Assembly (NCBI GenBank): GCA_022559985.1
Contig: JAFJTR010000083.1
Location: forward strand, 62,001 to 126,000
Source of the DNA: Parastagonospora avenae f. sp. tritici 18332-5
Lineage: Eukaryota; Ascomycota; Dothideomycetes; Pleosporales; Phaeosphaeriaceae
Reading direction: 5' to 3'
Length of the DNA stretch: 64,000 bases
The translations under genes were made by a program, and so were the position numbers. Positions within the stretch are counted from its first letter, which is position 1, and each line of letters starts with the position of its first letter. Under the pieces are notes generated by a model. That model had not been told where the DNA came from. It saw only the letters and a program-made list of their open reading frames with translations, and made no database searches. Positions 43,371 through 55,961 of the stretch are shown in pieces.

Positions 43371-44230
43371 GGACATGTGCAGGTTGATCCACGGCTGCCC
43401 TGGCCCAAGAATCTGGGCGTCAGGCCATCGATAGCAGATGCGCCAAAATCAAAGGTCGATGTTGTGAAATGGAAAGATGTATTGTAGATTATCGGATACG
43501 GACAGGGACTTGGCGTTTGGCGTTTGGCGTTTTCTCGGGAACGGATCGGATCGGATCGACATATGGTAGTATTGGGTGGACATGCATCCTGGCGATATTT
43601 GGATGCGGTCGTTCACTGGACTTTGATACCCCTTAAGTGCGCGCTTTGGCGACAATTTTGCTTAGATAATATGACATTACTATGATTCAACATATGAACA
43701 TATCTCGTTCTCGCTGCTTCAGGTTGTGATGGTTGAGAGACGACACTTGGCAGGTGCCGCTTGCGTGCGGATAGTCCCTGCGGTTCCTACTAGGAGCTAG
43801 CTTCGTCCCGAGGTCCCACCTACGAGATGTACTGTACTTACAGTGACATGATCTAGCAGGTGCCTACGTCACTGCTCCACCCACATACTGTCGTGCTCGA
43901 CTTTCACCACGATGTCTAAAACCAATTCCTTGCAAGATTGTTCGAGAGATTTCAGCCCGCTAGCCTGCTGTGGCGAAGATTGAGGCGCAGAACTGGACTA
44001 TTCGAATAGTGACTGAGCTCTGGTCTAGAACACGACCGACCCTGCACTCCACGCCCGTTTTTTTACCCCAAATGTCTTGCCTTGATCGTGTCAAGGCCAC
44101 AGGATCCATGCAAAAGCTGTTGTGAAACTCGATATACAAATTTGCACTACTGTCTCCCTGACGCCATTGCCTGCATGCCTCCGGCGGAGTGCTTGCTCCT
44201 AATCATCACCCACGGGAGCTTCGGACAGCC
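43371..44230. other. Intergenic, promoter of the histidine kinase gene
   Basis: It includes short direct repeats at 43510-43559 (three TTGGCGT units, then three CGGAT units). No gene was seen. Confidence 0.5.
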
Positions 44231-47200
44231 ATGGTCGACCAACAGAATCCACCAAAATCCGCCTCGGACGTCAAGAGGGAGCGCGATGTCCTGAGTTTCC
44301 ATGCTGCGTTTCGCGATATACCCCATTTCGAAGATCTTGGGCCCTCACCGGATACACATTCGATCCCCAAACACCATGTTCCCCAGCCGGCCACCGACGC
44401 CTCGTTGGCTGCCTTTGGTCAATTGGCGGCAACGAGACTCAATGCAGCACGCAGCCTCATCAGCTTGATCGACGATGAATACCAGTACATTTTGGCTGAA
44501 GCAACCCCCAAAACGTCGTTGAAAGCAGACTCGCCACTTAACAAGGACGACGATCTTATCTTCGGACATGTTCGACTACCTCGACGGTACGTGTATCCTG
44601 CCTAACCGGGCAAAAAAGACAGAAGACAAATTTACTAACCAAATCAGATGGGGTATTTGTGAAAAACTGCTTGACCCATCTGCACTGGTAGAAGAAGGCA
44701 TCATTGTCATCAACGATTTCGCCAAGGATAGGCAGTATCTAAACCGCTCTTATGTACAGGAGGGCGGTATGCGCTTCTATGCCGGTGTCCCTCTAGTCAA
44801 CAAGGCTGGAAGCGTTGTGGGCGCTGTATGCGTTTTCGATAGGGATGCGCGAGATGGGCTGTCGCAAGATGACAAGACCTACCTCAAGGACTTGGCTGGA
44901 GTCGTCATGGACTACCTGGAGACATACACTATCAGGGAGCGGTACCGACGGGCAGCCAAAGGACTGTAAGTGTATTACGAGCACGTACCGCGTACAAGAT
45001 CTATACTAATTGCATCTCTCAAATCCTAGACATGGACTCATGTCGTTTGCAGAAGGTACAGCTTCTGAGCCTTTTAGCGAGCAAGGTCAATCATTGGGTG
45101 TCTTCGCCAAAGATCAGGTTGCAGCGACACATGAACAGCATGACCAGAGACTGGAGTATCGGGAGTTGAGTGGCGTCACGCGGATAGACAGCCCCGAAAC
45201 TCGACGCGAAGAGCCGGTGTCTCCAACCAAGGAAACAACAGGCCGCCGGCGCTCAGTCGGCGATTTACAAGACAGTCTGCTGCCTTCCACTGCTAAAGAT
45301 CTGTTCGCTCGAGCGGCGGTCATTATGCGTCACTCGAACGACATGAGTGGAGTTATGTTTCTCGATGCTTCCTACGCAGCTTCGGGATCACAAGATGCTC
45401 AGCCGATAAGTGCTGGAAGACGATGCAAGATTCTTGGATTCGCAACAGAAGAGCACAACAGCTTGAATGGTGACGTACTTCCTCCTGATATGATACCCCG
45501 CGAGTCCAACTTCAAATGGGTTCTGGAGCAGTATCCGCAAGGCTATTCTTTGCAGTGTGATGATCTGGACGATGACATGTATGCGGCGAACAATTCGGCA
45601 CCTGATTCGCCATTGCACAAATCTGCAGGCCACTTGCAGCAAGGCGAGGGGCTTAAGGAAGTCGACAGAGATCGAGAACAGCATACGGCGAGAGTCAAAG
45701 CGCTGATACCCAACATCAAAACTGCTCTGTTTCTGCCACTTTGGGACTTTGATCGGGGCCGATGGTTCGCGGGCTGTTTCTGTTGGTCTACAAAAACGGA
45801 GAGGGCGCTAGATGGCCGGCTCGATCTACCATTCCTGAAGACATTTGGTCACTCCATCATGCAAGAAGTCGCGCGACTGGATGCATCTGCCACTAGCCAG
45901 TCGAAGACGACCTTTCTGTCCTCGTTATCCCACGAGTTAAGAACGCCACTACACGGAATTCTAGGCTCCGCTCACCTCATGCGTAACTCGCGTCTGGATA
46001 GTTTCCAGGTGTCCATGGTTAACGCAATTACAATATGTGGTCGAACACTACTCGAGACGGTGGAGCATCTTCTCGATCACGCAGAACGTCCAGAACCTAA
46101 TCGAAAATACTCGTCAACAATCTCTCATAGTGAGCACAGCATCTGCATTACCTCGGAGCAACTGGGTCCCATAAGACAACATGACGAAAGCTCGGATACC
46201 TTCAAGTGCAACGTGGGTTTCGTTACTGAGGAGGTGGTAGAAACGATGATAGTCGGAGAGACTCCGTACGGCGTCACGACAGAATCGCACACAGATGAGG
46301 AGTCTGTGGGAGACCAAAGTACCAGAGTCGCTATTGCGAGTAAACGAAGTCGCTTTATCATCCTGGACATCACTGACTACCGGGCACTTGGCTTCAGACT
46401 ATCAGCTAGCTCGTACGGTCGACTTGTGATGAATTTAGTCGGCAATGCCCTTAAATTCACCGAAAATGGATATGTCCACATCTCGGTGCGATCGGAAGAT
46501 ATTTCGGAAAAGAGCGGGACAGTCGTGCTCAAGGTTTTGGATTCTGGAGTCGGGATGAGGCCACGGTTCTTGGAATATGCATTCGAAGCCTTTCGCAAGG
46601 AGAATCAGCACACTGCAGGCACTGGAGTAGGACTTTCTGTGGTCAAACGAATCCTAGAGGATGTTGGTGGACGGATCGACATTTCCAGCGAACCTTCAAG
46701 GGGCACGGAAGTCATCCTTAAATTACCCCTACAGCGACTGACAGAGGAGGAGGGCCACGATCCTACGATCAATCCCTTGCCAGTAGTTATGTCTGGTCTT
46801 GAGGGTAGGAAAGTATGCATTCTGTATGAAGCAGGCAAACCCGATGATGTACCGGAGGTGGTCCAGCACAAACGTACCATGAAACGCTACGTGGAAACTT
46901 TATCCGCAACCCTGTCCGAGGTTCTGAAGCTGGATATACATCACAGCGGTACCTGGGACGGTACAGATGACACGGAGGTTGTGATTTGTCCCGAAGTCTC
47001 ATTCGAAAGCCTTCACAATATCCGAGCCAACGCCGCAAAGTCAGGTCGGCGATGCCCAGCTACGATTCTCATAGCAATGGATGTGCTCGAGGCTGAGACG
47101 CTACGTTCCGACGCGAGAGTGACGAGCAGAGAATCCATTGTAGAATCCATCACTCAGCCGTAAGTCCAAGAATACACGGCGCTGAACCACACTGACAATA

Positions 47201-47890
47201 TCTAGTTGCGGACCGTACAAACTGTCAGTCGTACTCAACGCATGTCTCCATCACTACGACCACATAGACTCGCCAATGACCCCCTCCCCATCCTCCGCCA
47301 ACCTCTCCTCAGGCTCATGGAGCGCCCCACAAGACCCCACCCGCGAATTCGGCCCCAGAATCGGGCTCTATCCGCCTCCCGCCCTCGCCCTGCGACGCTC
47401 CAAGTCCAAAGACACTGCAGCGCCAGACGTCCAGCCCCCCGCCCCTACCCAAGATGACCAGCGCCTGCACGTCACTCAAGCCCTCATCGTAGACGACAAC
47501 GCCATCAACCGCCGCCTGCTCGCCGCGTGGATGAAGAAACACGGTCTCCCCTTCCGCGAAGCCAAGAACGGCCAGCAGGCGCTCGACATGTACAAAGACA
47601 CGTCTCCCCCATTCGACACGGTGCTCATGGATATCAGCATGCCTGTCATGGACGGCATGACGGCCACGCGGCTGATCCGCGACTTCGAAAAGGAGAAAGG
47701 CTTGCGGGCGGCGCATGTCATTGCGCTCACGGGGCTGACGTCGGCGAGCGCCAAGCTCGAGGCGTGGACGAGTGGCGCCGATGACTTCCTGACCAAGCCG
47801 GTTGATTTTAAGAGGCTGGAGGGGTTGGTGAGGGTGGGGAGGGGCGGGGAGGGCACGGGGTTCATGAAGGAGCATGGGACTGTGCCTTGA
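44231..47890 (+). CDS. GAF-containing hybrid histidine kinase
   Basis: This is a fungal two-component hybrid kinase, expected to signal through a His-phosphotransfer protein to stress regulators. Exons 44231..44586, 44648..44965, 45030..47159 and 47206..47890 encode 1162 residues. A GAF domain (about 60-225; FYAGVPLVNKAGSVVGAVCV) is followed by a low-complexity linker. HisKA has the phospho-acceptor His in LSHELRTPLHGILGSAHLM (about 525). HATPase (about 685-795) has the N box MNLVGNALKFTENG, G1 DSGVGM and G2 GTGVGLSVVKRI. A C-terminal receiver (about 1025-1150) has DD in ALIVDDNAINRRLL, the phospho-Asp in VLMDISMPVMDG and the switch Lys in DFLTKPV. All catalytic motifs are intact. There is no membrane helix, so it is probably cytosolic. 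Introns are 61, 64 and 46 nt. Confidence 0.94.
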
Positions 47891-49120
47891 GGGGATGACG
47901 CGGTGGGATTAGTTACAAATGACGAAAGAATAATGGCATGGCGCGGGCAGGACAGACGCCGCGGGTACAGACGCGTTTTGCTCTTCACGGCGATCGCAGC
48001 TTGCGGGCGTGTTGCTCTCGGTATGGAGGGAGCGATGGGAATGTGTCTGAGGTTCCGGGAGATAGGGCAGGACATCGCCGCAAGAATCACACGCACAAAG
48101 ACGCAGTGCAGTGTAGAAGAAAGAGCATGCTGAGATTCTATTAGAAGCGACAGGCCATCAACGAGCCAACATTTATGTAATAAATTCAAAACACATTTCA
48201 TACGAGAACAGTAATGTAGCAAGATGTTTTACGTTCCTTGTTCCATGTATAAGTGGAGCAAGGAATGATTGACACTGCCGTGTAAATTCTTCTTTCGCCG
48301 ATCTGGAGAGACACATAGCCATGGATGCGATGGGCATAGTGCTCGCAGTAAATTACGGCGAGTGGGGTTGTGCAGTACTTGACTGGAAACATGCCGATGT
48401 GCGAAGCAAGCATGGGAAGCGCTAGGGTGCTCCGAGAGCTCGAGAAAAACGTGTTCCATTGGTATCTGTATGGTATTTAGTATACAATGTCCATTTCCTC
48501 CACACGCCCGTAGGCGCTGGACCGACGGGCGTGGAAAAGGACGAGCGCGCAAGCATCGGCAACGTCGCATCCCATTGTTCGTGTCGTAAGTGCCCAACAT
48601 ATCGGCGCCGACTCGACTCGACATCACGACCAACCGCTCCGTCTTGCCCGCTCATCGCAATCCCAACATCGCATATCGTGCCGTATCCTCGTGACACCTA
48701 ACCAGTTCATCGAATCAGAGATGCCATCAAAGCGTTCGCAATGGTAACAAGGTGTGTGTGCCGAACGCGGAAGTCATGCACCCCCACCGCCTCGTCCAAC
48801 GAACCACTTGGGCCCGGTAAAGGGAGAGTTGCGGAGGCAGAGGCAGGGAAGTGCTCAGTGGGTACACGCTAGGCTTTCATCATCTGCGCGGGATTGTTAA
48901 AGACGGGGCAGGTGGTGGTTGAAAGGGTCGTGGCTTACTTGAGTTAAACTGGAAGGATGGAGAAGGAAAGTGGGTGTGAGGGCGCGGAAGTTTTTGAGGC
49001 AGAGGGAGCTTGGACCATGGCTTGGCGGGATATTGCTAGACGACCTGAGATGCAGATGGACTCGATGCATCAGAATTCATAACTCTTCATTGAGTCCCTA
49101 GATTTGCGTGAAGAGAAAGA
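47891..49120. other. Intergenic, no gene recognised
   Basis: About 1.2 kb separates the histidine kinase and MSD1. Only short unsupported frames are present, with no repeat or RNA gene. The MSD1 promoter lies at its right end. Confidence 0.5.
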
Positions 49121-51296
49121 ATGAATCTTTCACATGCATCTCGGCGTGTATTAGATCGTGGCACGTGTTTGCGCAGCTCCTATGTCGAGATCTCTCAATT
49201 TTTTCGAACGCGCAGTCACGGGATCACACCATCTTGCGCTGCAGCCATCTCACGACAGGCTACAAGATGTCTGTCAACATCAAGACCTCTGCAGGATGCT
49301 ATAGAACCGAATGAGCAGCTACGCAAGACTCTGGATGAGTTCAAAGCTACGAGTATGTCGTCATAGTAACTCACCTCTTCTCTGCTCACCTGATACAGTC
49401 AGAACAATACCTTGGGGCAAAAGTGAAGGAACATTAAATGAGCAAGTCTCCGGACCAGATCCTTCTAGTAAGGCAGTTGAGTTATGTGGTTATATCAGCA
49501 CCCGGCGAGACATCAACAAGAAGTTGAGCTTTACCATCCTTCGGGTATCGAATCAATCGTATTGCATACAACTCGTCTCAAACTCCCAAAAAGGGGGAAA
49601 GGAAGCAGAGGCCCACGAGCGTCTGCGGTCGCTAAAGGAGTGGACGCCAGTACGAGTCCGTGGAACGCTTAAACCCCGCGAAGCTGCCAAAACCGACACT
49701 CACGATGGCATCAAACTTGACACTCTTAACGAGATAGTCGTCGAACATGTCGAACCGCTGAATCAGATCTCAGAAGATGTCATTATCAAGCAAGATACAG
49801 TGTTTGGACCTGAGCAAAGGCACCTACAGCTACGCACCAATTCTCAGCTACGCAACAACCTACTCTTCCGCGCCCAAAAGGTTCTTGAGGCTAGATTGCA
49901 CCTGAATGAGCAGAATTGGGCTGAGATAGAGACACCTATCTTGTTCAAGTCAACGCCAGAGGGCGCGAGAGAATTCCTCGTTCCCACGCGGCAAAAGGGG
50001 CTGGCGTATGCACTTCCGCAAAGCCCGCAGCAGTACAAACAAATCCTGATGGCTTCTGGTCTCACAAAGTACTTCCAGTTCGCGAGATGTTTCCGCGATG
50101 AGGACCTTCGGGCAGATCGCCAACCAGAATTTACGCAGCTCGATATGGAAATGGCATTCGCAGGCGAAGAAGATGTGATGGCACAGACAGAGCGTCTGCT
50201 GCAAATGCTTTGGAACAAGAATAATGACAATGGGGGACGTTTTCCACGCATGACTTATCAGGAGGCCATGTCTTCGTACGGTTCTGATAAGCCGGATTTG
50301 CGATACGAAGCCAAAGTAAGTATTGTGCGACTTCCATGTCATAGTCATGCTAACCACTTGCAGATTCACAACATCACCCAGCATCTTCCCGCAGATCTCA
50401 TTGGGAAAATATCACCTTTGCAGAGCCCGATAGTAGATGCCTTTAAGATCCCGATGTCTGGCGACCCCAAGGCGACTCGAAAATTTGTCGCCTCCTTCCT
50501 TGACAGTCCTGACGGCAAGGTATATCTCGACAACCCACATGGCCAGCCCGGCATATTCATCGGAGATCTCTCGCAGCCAATGCAAGGTCTCGGACCTCTG
50601 GGCTACCCATACGTAATGGAAGGACCTTCCGGCCTCGCAGTCGAACATAGCGACCTCCTCGTCCTTCAAGCACGCCCCAACGCCCCCCTATCAGGCGGCT
50701 CAACCACGCTAGGAAACCTCCGTTTAGCACTCTACAAAGCAGCCATCGTCCAAGACCTCATCGACCCGCCAAGTCCCGAGGACTACCAATTTCTCTGGAT
50801 CACCGACTTCCCTCTCTTCACACCCAACAACGACTCTGACCCCGGCCAAGGCGGCTCCTCAGGCTTCTCATCAACCCACCACCCCTTCACCGCGCCCAAA
50901 ACACCCGCCGACGTCGATCTCGTCCTCACCGACCCCTCGCGCGCCATCGCCGCACACTACGACATCGTCGTCAACGGCGTTGAACTCGGCGGCGGCTCGC
51001 GCAGGATCCACAACGCCACGGTCCAGGAATTTATCTTCCGCGACGTCCTCAAGATGAAGCCCGAGCGCATCGAGGACTTCAGACACCTGCTCAATGTGCT
51101 AGCGTCCGGGTGTCCGCCGCATGCGGGTATTGCGTTGGGCTGGGATAGGCTGACTGCTGTTATGAGAGGAAGTGAGAGCGTGAGGGATGTTATTGCGTTT
51201 CCGAAGAGTGGGAGAGGCGAGGATGGGCTGGTTAAAAGCCCGAATAGAGTTACGGAGGAGCAGTTGGAGACGTATCATTTGAGGTTGAAGGATTAG
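49121..51296 (+). CDS. MSD1: Mitochondrial aspartyl-tRNA synthetase
   Basis: A class IIb synthetase that charges mitochondrial tRNA-Asp. Exons 49121..49352, 49399..50315 and 50364..51296 encode 693 residues. The N-terminus is Arg/Ser-rich and poor in acidic residues (MNLSHASRRVLDRGTCLRSS...), a likely mitochondrial presequence. An OB-fold anticodon-binding domain (about 78-220) carries VELCGYISTRRDINKKLSF. The catalytic core follows: ETPILFKSTPEGAREFLVPT, motif 2 FQFARCFRDEDLRADRQPEF and motif 3 GIALGWDRLTAVMRG, with the bacterial-type insertion between them. The last intron (50316..50363, 48 nt) has no stop codon and is a multiple of three, so one frame reads through it; the GTAAGT donor and TTGCAG acceptor show it is an intron. 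Confidence 0.94.
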
Positions 51297-51460
51297 ATCG
51301 AATGTGTGTGTTTGTACGATAGATATAAAACTTGTACATAGATGGATTGATCACTTTACATGTGAGATATGGAAGAGAAAATTATGATTGTAAGACATAT
51401 TGCATTTCATTCGTGGTTTCTGTAATTCATCTAACTCCCCTCCCTACTCCCGTCCCAAGC

Positions 51461-51628
51461 CTAAACGCCATATCTCATCTCCCTCAGAATCGCCTTTCCC
51501 TCCTTCACGTCACCGTCCTTACTCATGTTCAATCCATATGCAATCAAGAACGCTGGGAAGCCGGCGTAACCCGCTTCCTTCACTGTGGCAGCGGTACCCT
51601 TGATCTGTGATTTGTCGTCAGCGGGCAT
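51461..51628 (-). CDS. Small conserved-looking hypothetical protein (55 residues)
   Basis: The frame from ATG 51628 to TAG 51461 encodes 55 residues: MPADDKSQIKGTAATVKEAG, then a compact hydrophobic stretch (YAGFPAFLIAYGL), then a charged helix (EGKAILREMRYGV). An upstream in-frame ATG at 51808 would add 60 residues of leader-like composition and is less likely. It resembles short uncharacterised ascomycete proteins I vaguely recall, but I cannot name the family. It is convergent with MSD1 (164 bp between stops). Composition and codon use look coding. Confidence 0.6.
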   Translation of the reverse strand: MPADDKSQIKGTAATVKEAGYAGFPAFLIAYGLNMSKDGDVKEGKAILREMRYGV

Positions 51629-51984
51629 TGTTTGAAGTGTTGTCGATATGTAGAGCTGTGGTTTGAACTTGAGAAATAGTTCCTTGTTCTTTGGTACGTG
51701 GTGGAGGGAGAATGGTGGGTAGTTATAGGTACGAGTGGATGTGTAGCAAGCGTGTGGACAGAGCTTGTGATTGCCAATGTGCGCGTGAGGGCGATGTTGA
51801 AGTTTCACGTGGACGGAGTAAATATGTCGCTTTCAGGTCTACGATTTCATAATGGACGTGATCATTAACAGCATGGTTGTAGATCCAACTTTGCAGTATT
51901 AGACAGTGCCTGATGATGCTTTAGAAAGCTAGGGGATGTTCACATAAGACATCGTAGCGTTCGCAATTCTAAGACGCCATATTG

Positions 51985-52040
51985 AAAGAGTAGAAGAGTA
52001 GAAGAGCAGAAGGGCAGAAGAGCAGAAGAGCAGAAGAGCA
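51985..52040. repeat. 8-bp microsatellite-like tract (GAAGAGCA), seven copies
   Basis: Seven consecutive 8-bp units, four exact GAAGAGCA and three with one or two changes, form a purine-rich strand-asymmetric tract. Confidence 0.9.
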
Positions 52041-53026
52041 GAATAATATAACAGATGTGTTCGTCCTAATTCTTCACATGCGGTCACTACATGGAAAGTC
52101 TGCCAATAACCCCAACTGCAGATTCAGCCGTAGTTGCTAGACATGAAGTCATTGTCATCGTACTCAGAGGATGCGAATGCGCACATGCAAGGTGCAAAAT
52201 TACCGCAGAATCCCAGTTCTTATTCTGAGGTTATATCAATTTTGGGACTGGCCCGCATCTGGACGTTGATAGACCGCGATTAATGCCGTTCTACCAAAGG
52301 TCTCGGACCCTGTCCCAGGATTCGGCAACTTCAGCCGTACAGAGTAGCTGCCAATGACATCACGATGCGCTAAATTATTTTGAAAAATTCGCAACCCAAA
52401 TCACTGAGGTGTACGGCATGTCATGATTCTCCCGTGTGGTATGGTGTCTTCTGAAATGATCCAAGGTTCCGATACCTTCGCTGGTGCAGAACATTCACAG
52501 CTCGCCACCAAAGTTCAAGGCTATACGCTGAGTACGAACAATCGTGCTTTCCCAGAATAGAACCTTATAAAAAAAGCGTAGATTGATGCTAGGGATGGAT
52601 GGTTCCGCCGCTTCATCATGCTCGGAGACACTTCCGCATCACACTAGATCCGCCCTCGCCACGGCGCGATGCCACTCGAACGCCATCAGAACCGTGGTTC
52701 AACGTCACATCTCGTGTGTACTATCCGCCTACTGCCCGTTGGCGTGAGAAATGATCTGCTGCCTCACAGCAAAGTATGGTTCTTTCCGGGCATACAATAC
52801 CCCGAGCAGCGAAGTACCGTAGCCGCGGCGTGATTTAGCCCAACTTGTGTCGAAAATTGGAACGCTTGCGCTGGGTTGCATCTTTACTCTCGTAATTTTG
52901 GAGTCGGTTCATCGGTTGTCGACCGCGCGCTCCGAATTGACGTCAAACACGTCGTGTTCGACGGGAGGCTACTGTCAACAGTGTCATTGTGCCTACAGTA
53001 CGTGGATACGAATGATCTCAGGTAGG

Positions 53027-53036
53027 TATATATAAA
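53027..53036 (+). promoter_or_regulatory. TATA box of the Alt a 1-like gene
   Basis: TATATATAAA lies 107 bp upstream of the ATG at 53143 and is followed by a C/A-rich leader, as for a highly expressed secreted-protein gene. Confidence 0.6.
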
Positions 53037-53142
53037 CATTGCAAGTGACCTCTTTCCAAATATCATCAAATCACCAAATTCTTCACCTGCTAAACAATCC
53101 ACACGCAATTCTTCATCTTTACTCATCTTCATCACCGCAACT

Positions 53143-53761
53143 ATGCACTTCACGAACACCATCTCTCTCCTCTCAGTGGCCAGCATTGCTGCTGCCCTTC
53201 CTCACTGGCCCGAGCATGCCTCAGCCAGCTATGCCAGCAGCACACCTACCTCCGTCACCGGCAGCGCTCCCAGTGGCACATCCAGCAGCGTACCAACTCC
53301 AACGATTTGCCCTGTCGTCCAAGAAGGCGACTACGTCTGGAAGATCTCCAGCTTCTCAGCCCGCAAGCTCAACGGCACAGACAATAGCGCCGTCAGCTTC
53401 AACGTTTCCGCGACCAACAATGGCACCCTGAACTTCCAGTGCGCATCCTCCACTCAGGGATCCAACGTCCTCGAGGAGGGTGAGCTATATAGCTGCGGCG
53501 AGAACTCTTTTATCAGCTTTTCATTCGAGGGTATCGACTTGACAAGCACCCGTTTGTTGTTGCACCAGCGTGTGTCTGACACGTAAGTAGTCTATATCTT
53601 AAATTCCGTCCATGTGCTAATCGTTCAGCAGCGTCACTGAGGTTGGCACCACTACTGTCCCATACTACTGCCGTGCTGGCGGCAGTGCTCCCCTCGATTA
53701 CGTCTGCTCGGGTGTTTCGGATACGTACATCACGTTGGCTAAGCTGCCTTCATCTGCTTAG
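53143..53761 (+). CDS. Alt a 1-family secreted protein (allergen/effector-like)
   Basis: Exons 53143..53582 and 53629..53761 encode 190 residues. The N-terminus (MHFTNTISLLSVASIAAALP) is a signal peptide, followed by a Ser/Thr/Pro-rich linker (about 25-52). The Alt a 1 beta-barrel domain begins at YVWKISSFSARKLNG and contains NNGTLNFQC, LYSCGENSFISFSFEG and, after the intron, VPYYCRAGGSAPLDYVCSGV and TYITLAKLP. The Cys residues expected in the family are present. Members are small extracellular or wall-associated proteins of Dothideomycetes, some allergenic or able to bind host defence proteins; the role of this copy is not known. The 3' splice site is a CAGCAG tandem acceptor, so isoforms with or without one Ser are possible. 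Confidence 0.9.
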
Positions 53762-54513
53762 ATCGACAAGTCGTTACCGGCTTTTTTTCGTCGGTATGAG
53801 CCCAGAAGGCTTTTAGAGTGGCATGTTAATAGAACGCGACTTATGCAATCATTCATACTCTTCGTACAATTCCTCATTTCGAGTGATATAATTTTCAATC
53901 CAAGCTTTCGCGCGGTGCTCGACAACAGGTTATGCATCTACTACTGTCGTCATTGCGATTGATATCCTGTGCATTTCTCGACAGCTGTTCTTGAGAATCG
54001 GGATGAATCTTCGCGACGTCTTTATGAAAGTACATCGATAAGAACTCTGGCGTGATGGAACTTCAGATTGCTAGCCATGTTTAACAATTTTCTTGTTGCT
54101 CTAGTCGGAACAGGGTCTGGTTGCGGCTGTAGAATGACCCTACCACACGATCTTATCTAAGACATCACCGATTCATGCACAGCAAACAACACACCTCCAC
54201 TCCTTGCCATATTTCTAAGCTCGTATCCTGCCTCATCGGGCTTCCCATTATCGATCTAAGGCATGCAGAAAATCTGGAGCGTGAGTATGATCCTCGTTTT
54301 CCTCACTGCGGCCTTATCATCCCACAAACCTCCCGCAGACTGTCTCAAACCCACTCCCGTAGCGAGTATACTTAAGCGAGCGCGATTGGCGAGATGCACG
54401 TAGACAAACCAGCTGAAACCCCGATACCGATTTGCTGTTCACGTCTGGATATGAAGTACTGAGCATTGCCCATACTCGTCCCTTCGTTCCCCACCCGCGA
54501 CTTGGGACTACAC
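53762..54513. other. Intergenic, no gene recognised
   Basis: Downstream of the Alt a 1-like gene and upstream of the membrane protein gene. Only short unsupported frames were seen. Confidence 0.5.
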
Positions 54514-55707
54514 ATGACTACTCGGAAACAGCAACCGCTGTGCAACACGGCGCTTCGAAAAATGGACGAGACTACAACTGAGACGCAGATTGATCGGGCC
54601 GTGTTGCGCTGCACCACACTATTTGTGCATGTGGTGCAGCTGGTGCTGGCGGTTGTGATCCTGGGGCTGGATGCGTATGGGGTGGGCTATGTTGCCTATA
54701 ACATACTGATATATTCTCTGATCATAGTGAGTTGGACAACTGAAGGCATCACGTGTGGATTCGCTAATTCTTCTGCTAGTCAGTGTGCACGATTCCTGTC
54801 TGCGCGTACCTCATTGTAGCTCAGACTGTTCTGCGAAAATTGTACACGCCTTACACGGCCGGCGCTTACCACGCATGGATGCTCATGTTCTGGATCACGG
54901 ATCTGGGACTGGCTTCTCATCTTGCCACTATGTGGAGTGGACACGGGTGCGCTGAAGACTTCCACGATAGCTCGATATGCGTACCATTCGAGGAGCTGGA
55001 CCTTGCTGACGCTCGAACCAATATCTCTTACAGGTGGTACTACATGATGCTCGTCGCTGGCGTCGTCCTCGCGGCTTGCGAACTGTCAGTCATCGATAAG
55101 TCGCGGGATGGAAGTGGCACTGACAGAAGGCAGGACATTATGGATTGTCACAACAAGTCTCCTGTTATTCGCATGGTGGAAACGTCGATCCAACAACATT
55201 GAAGCCTCATTGACATCAGCACCATGGCCAGGACGAACGTCCACTGTCTCGCCCCACGGAAACATACCATTCGAAAGTACCAACAACAATAGCAACAACA
55301 CCAATTACCTGGACGTATTCCATATCCCAGCGCCAGCTGCACCCTGGGATCAACCCCATCCCCAGCGCGGCGAAGCTCGGCATCAGATCATCCCAGACGC
55401 ATCGACAGACGGCGGCTACTCTGTGCAGACTTCCCGAGAAATTGAGCGAGATCCGTTGGCAGGCTATCTCTTCGTACACTCAGGCATGGCACCTGATCGA
55501 AGATTGATGAGGGCCAAGAGTCTCAATAGATCGACATATACGCAACCTTCAATCCATCGAGCATCTGCGGATGGGGGGTCGGGACCTCCAAGCGATGTCC
55601 AGCAGATCGACTGGTCTGAACGATCAAGTCTACGCAGGGTGAATCCATCGTTGCGGTCGTCCATGTCTACGAGTCGAAGAGTTCGACGCTTCACGATGGG
55701 CGAATGA
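54514..55707 (+). CDS. Four-helix (MARVEL-like) membrane protein with polar C-tail
   Basis: Exons 54514..54726, 54780..55084 and 55134..55707 encode about 363 residues. Four hydrophobic segments are visible: LFVHVVQLVLAVVILGLDAY; CTIPVCAYLIVAQTVL; WYYMMLVAGVVLAACEL, with WMLMFWITDLGLASHL before it; and, created by the second splice, LTLWIVTTSLLLFAWW. The loop between helices has paired Cys (GCAEDF and SICVPF). The last ~160 residues are polar, Ser/Arg/Asn-rich and probably cytosolic. The second intron (55085..55133) has a GTCAGT donor and GGCAG acceptor and was chosen because it restores the CELTLWI sequence common in fungal relatives. The start could also be the ATG at 54562. Function is unknown. 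Confidence 0.78.
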
Positions 55708-55730
55708 TGTGGATCTAGCGCGGTTCTTCT

Positions 55731-55930
55731 TTCATTAGTAAATATGTTCAGAGCATACTGGTAGCTCTGTCGGCACACCATGTACCAAATCCGGAGAGTT
55801 TCTTGTTTCATTGGTACATGTAGCACTACCAACACATCATGCTCCGAAACTGGTGTAGTAGTTATTTCATTGGTCCCTGTATTCAGAACATACTTGTAGC
55901 TCTACCGACACGTCCTGTTCCGAAGTAGCA
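55731..55930. repeat. Three degenerate tandem copies (about 60-76 bp) between convergent genes
   Basis: Units starting near 55731, 55807 and 55866 share TTTCATTGGTA, TAGCTCTACCGACACATC and TGCTCCGAA in order. The middle one lacks about 16 bp (ATTCAGAACATACTTG-like). It lies between the stops of the membrane protein gene and REV3. Confidence 0.75.
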
Positions 55931-55961
55931 AGCTACCATGAAATCATTCACCTGAGGCTCC

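Larger units (their letters stand above)
51629..53142. other. Intergenic, promoter of the Alt a 1-like gene
   Basis: This 1.5-kb gap contains an 8-bp repeat tract (51985-52040) and a strong TATA box (53027-53036). No further gene was recognised. Confidence 0.55.
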
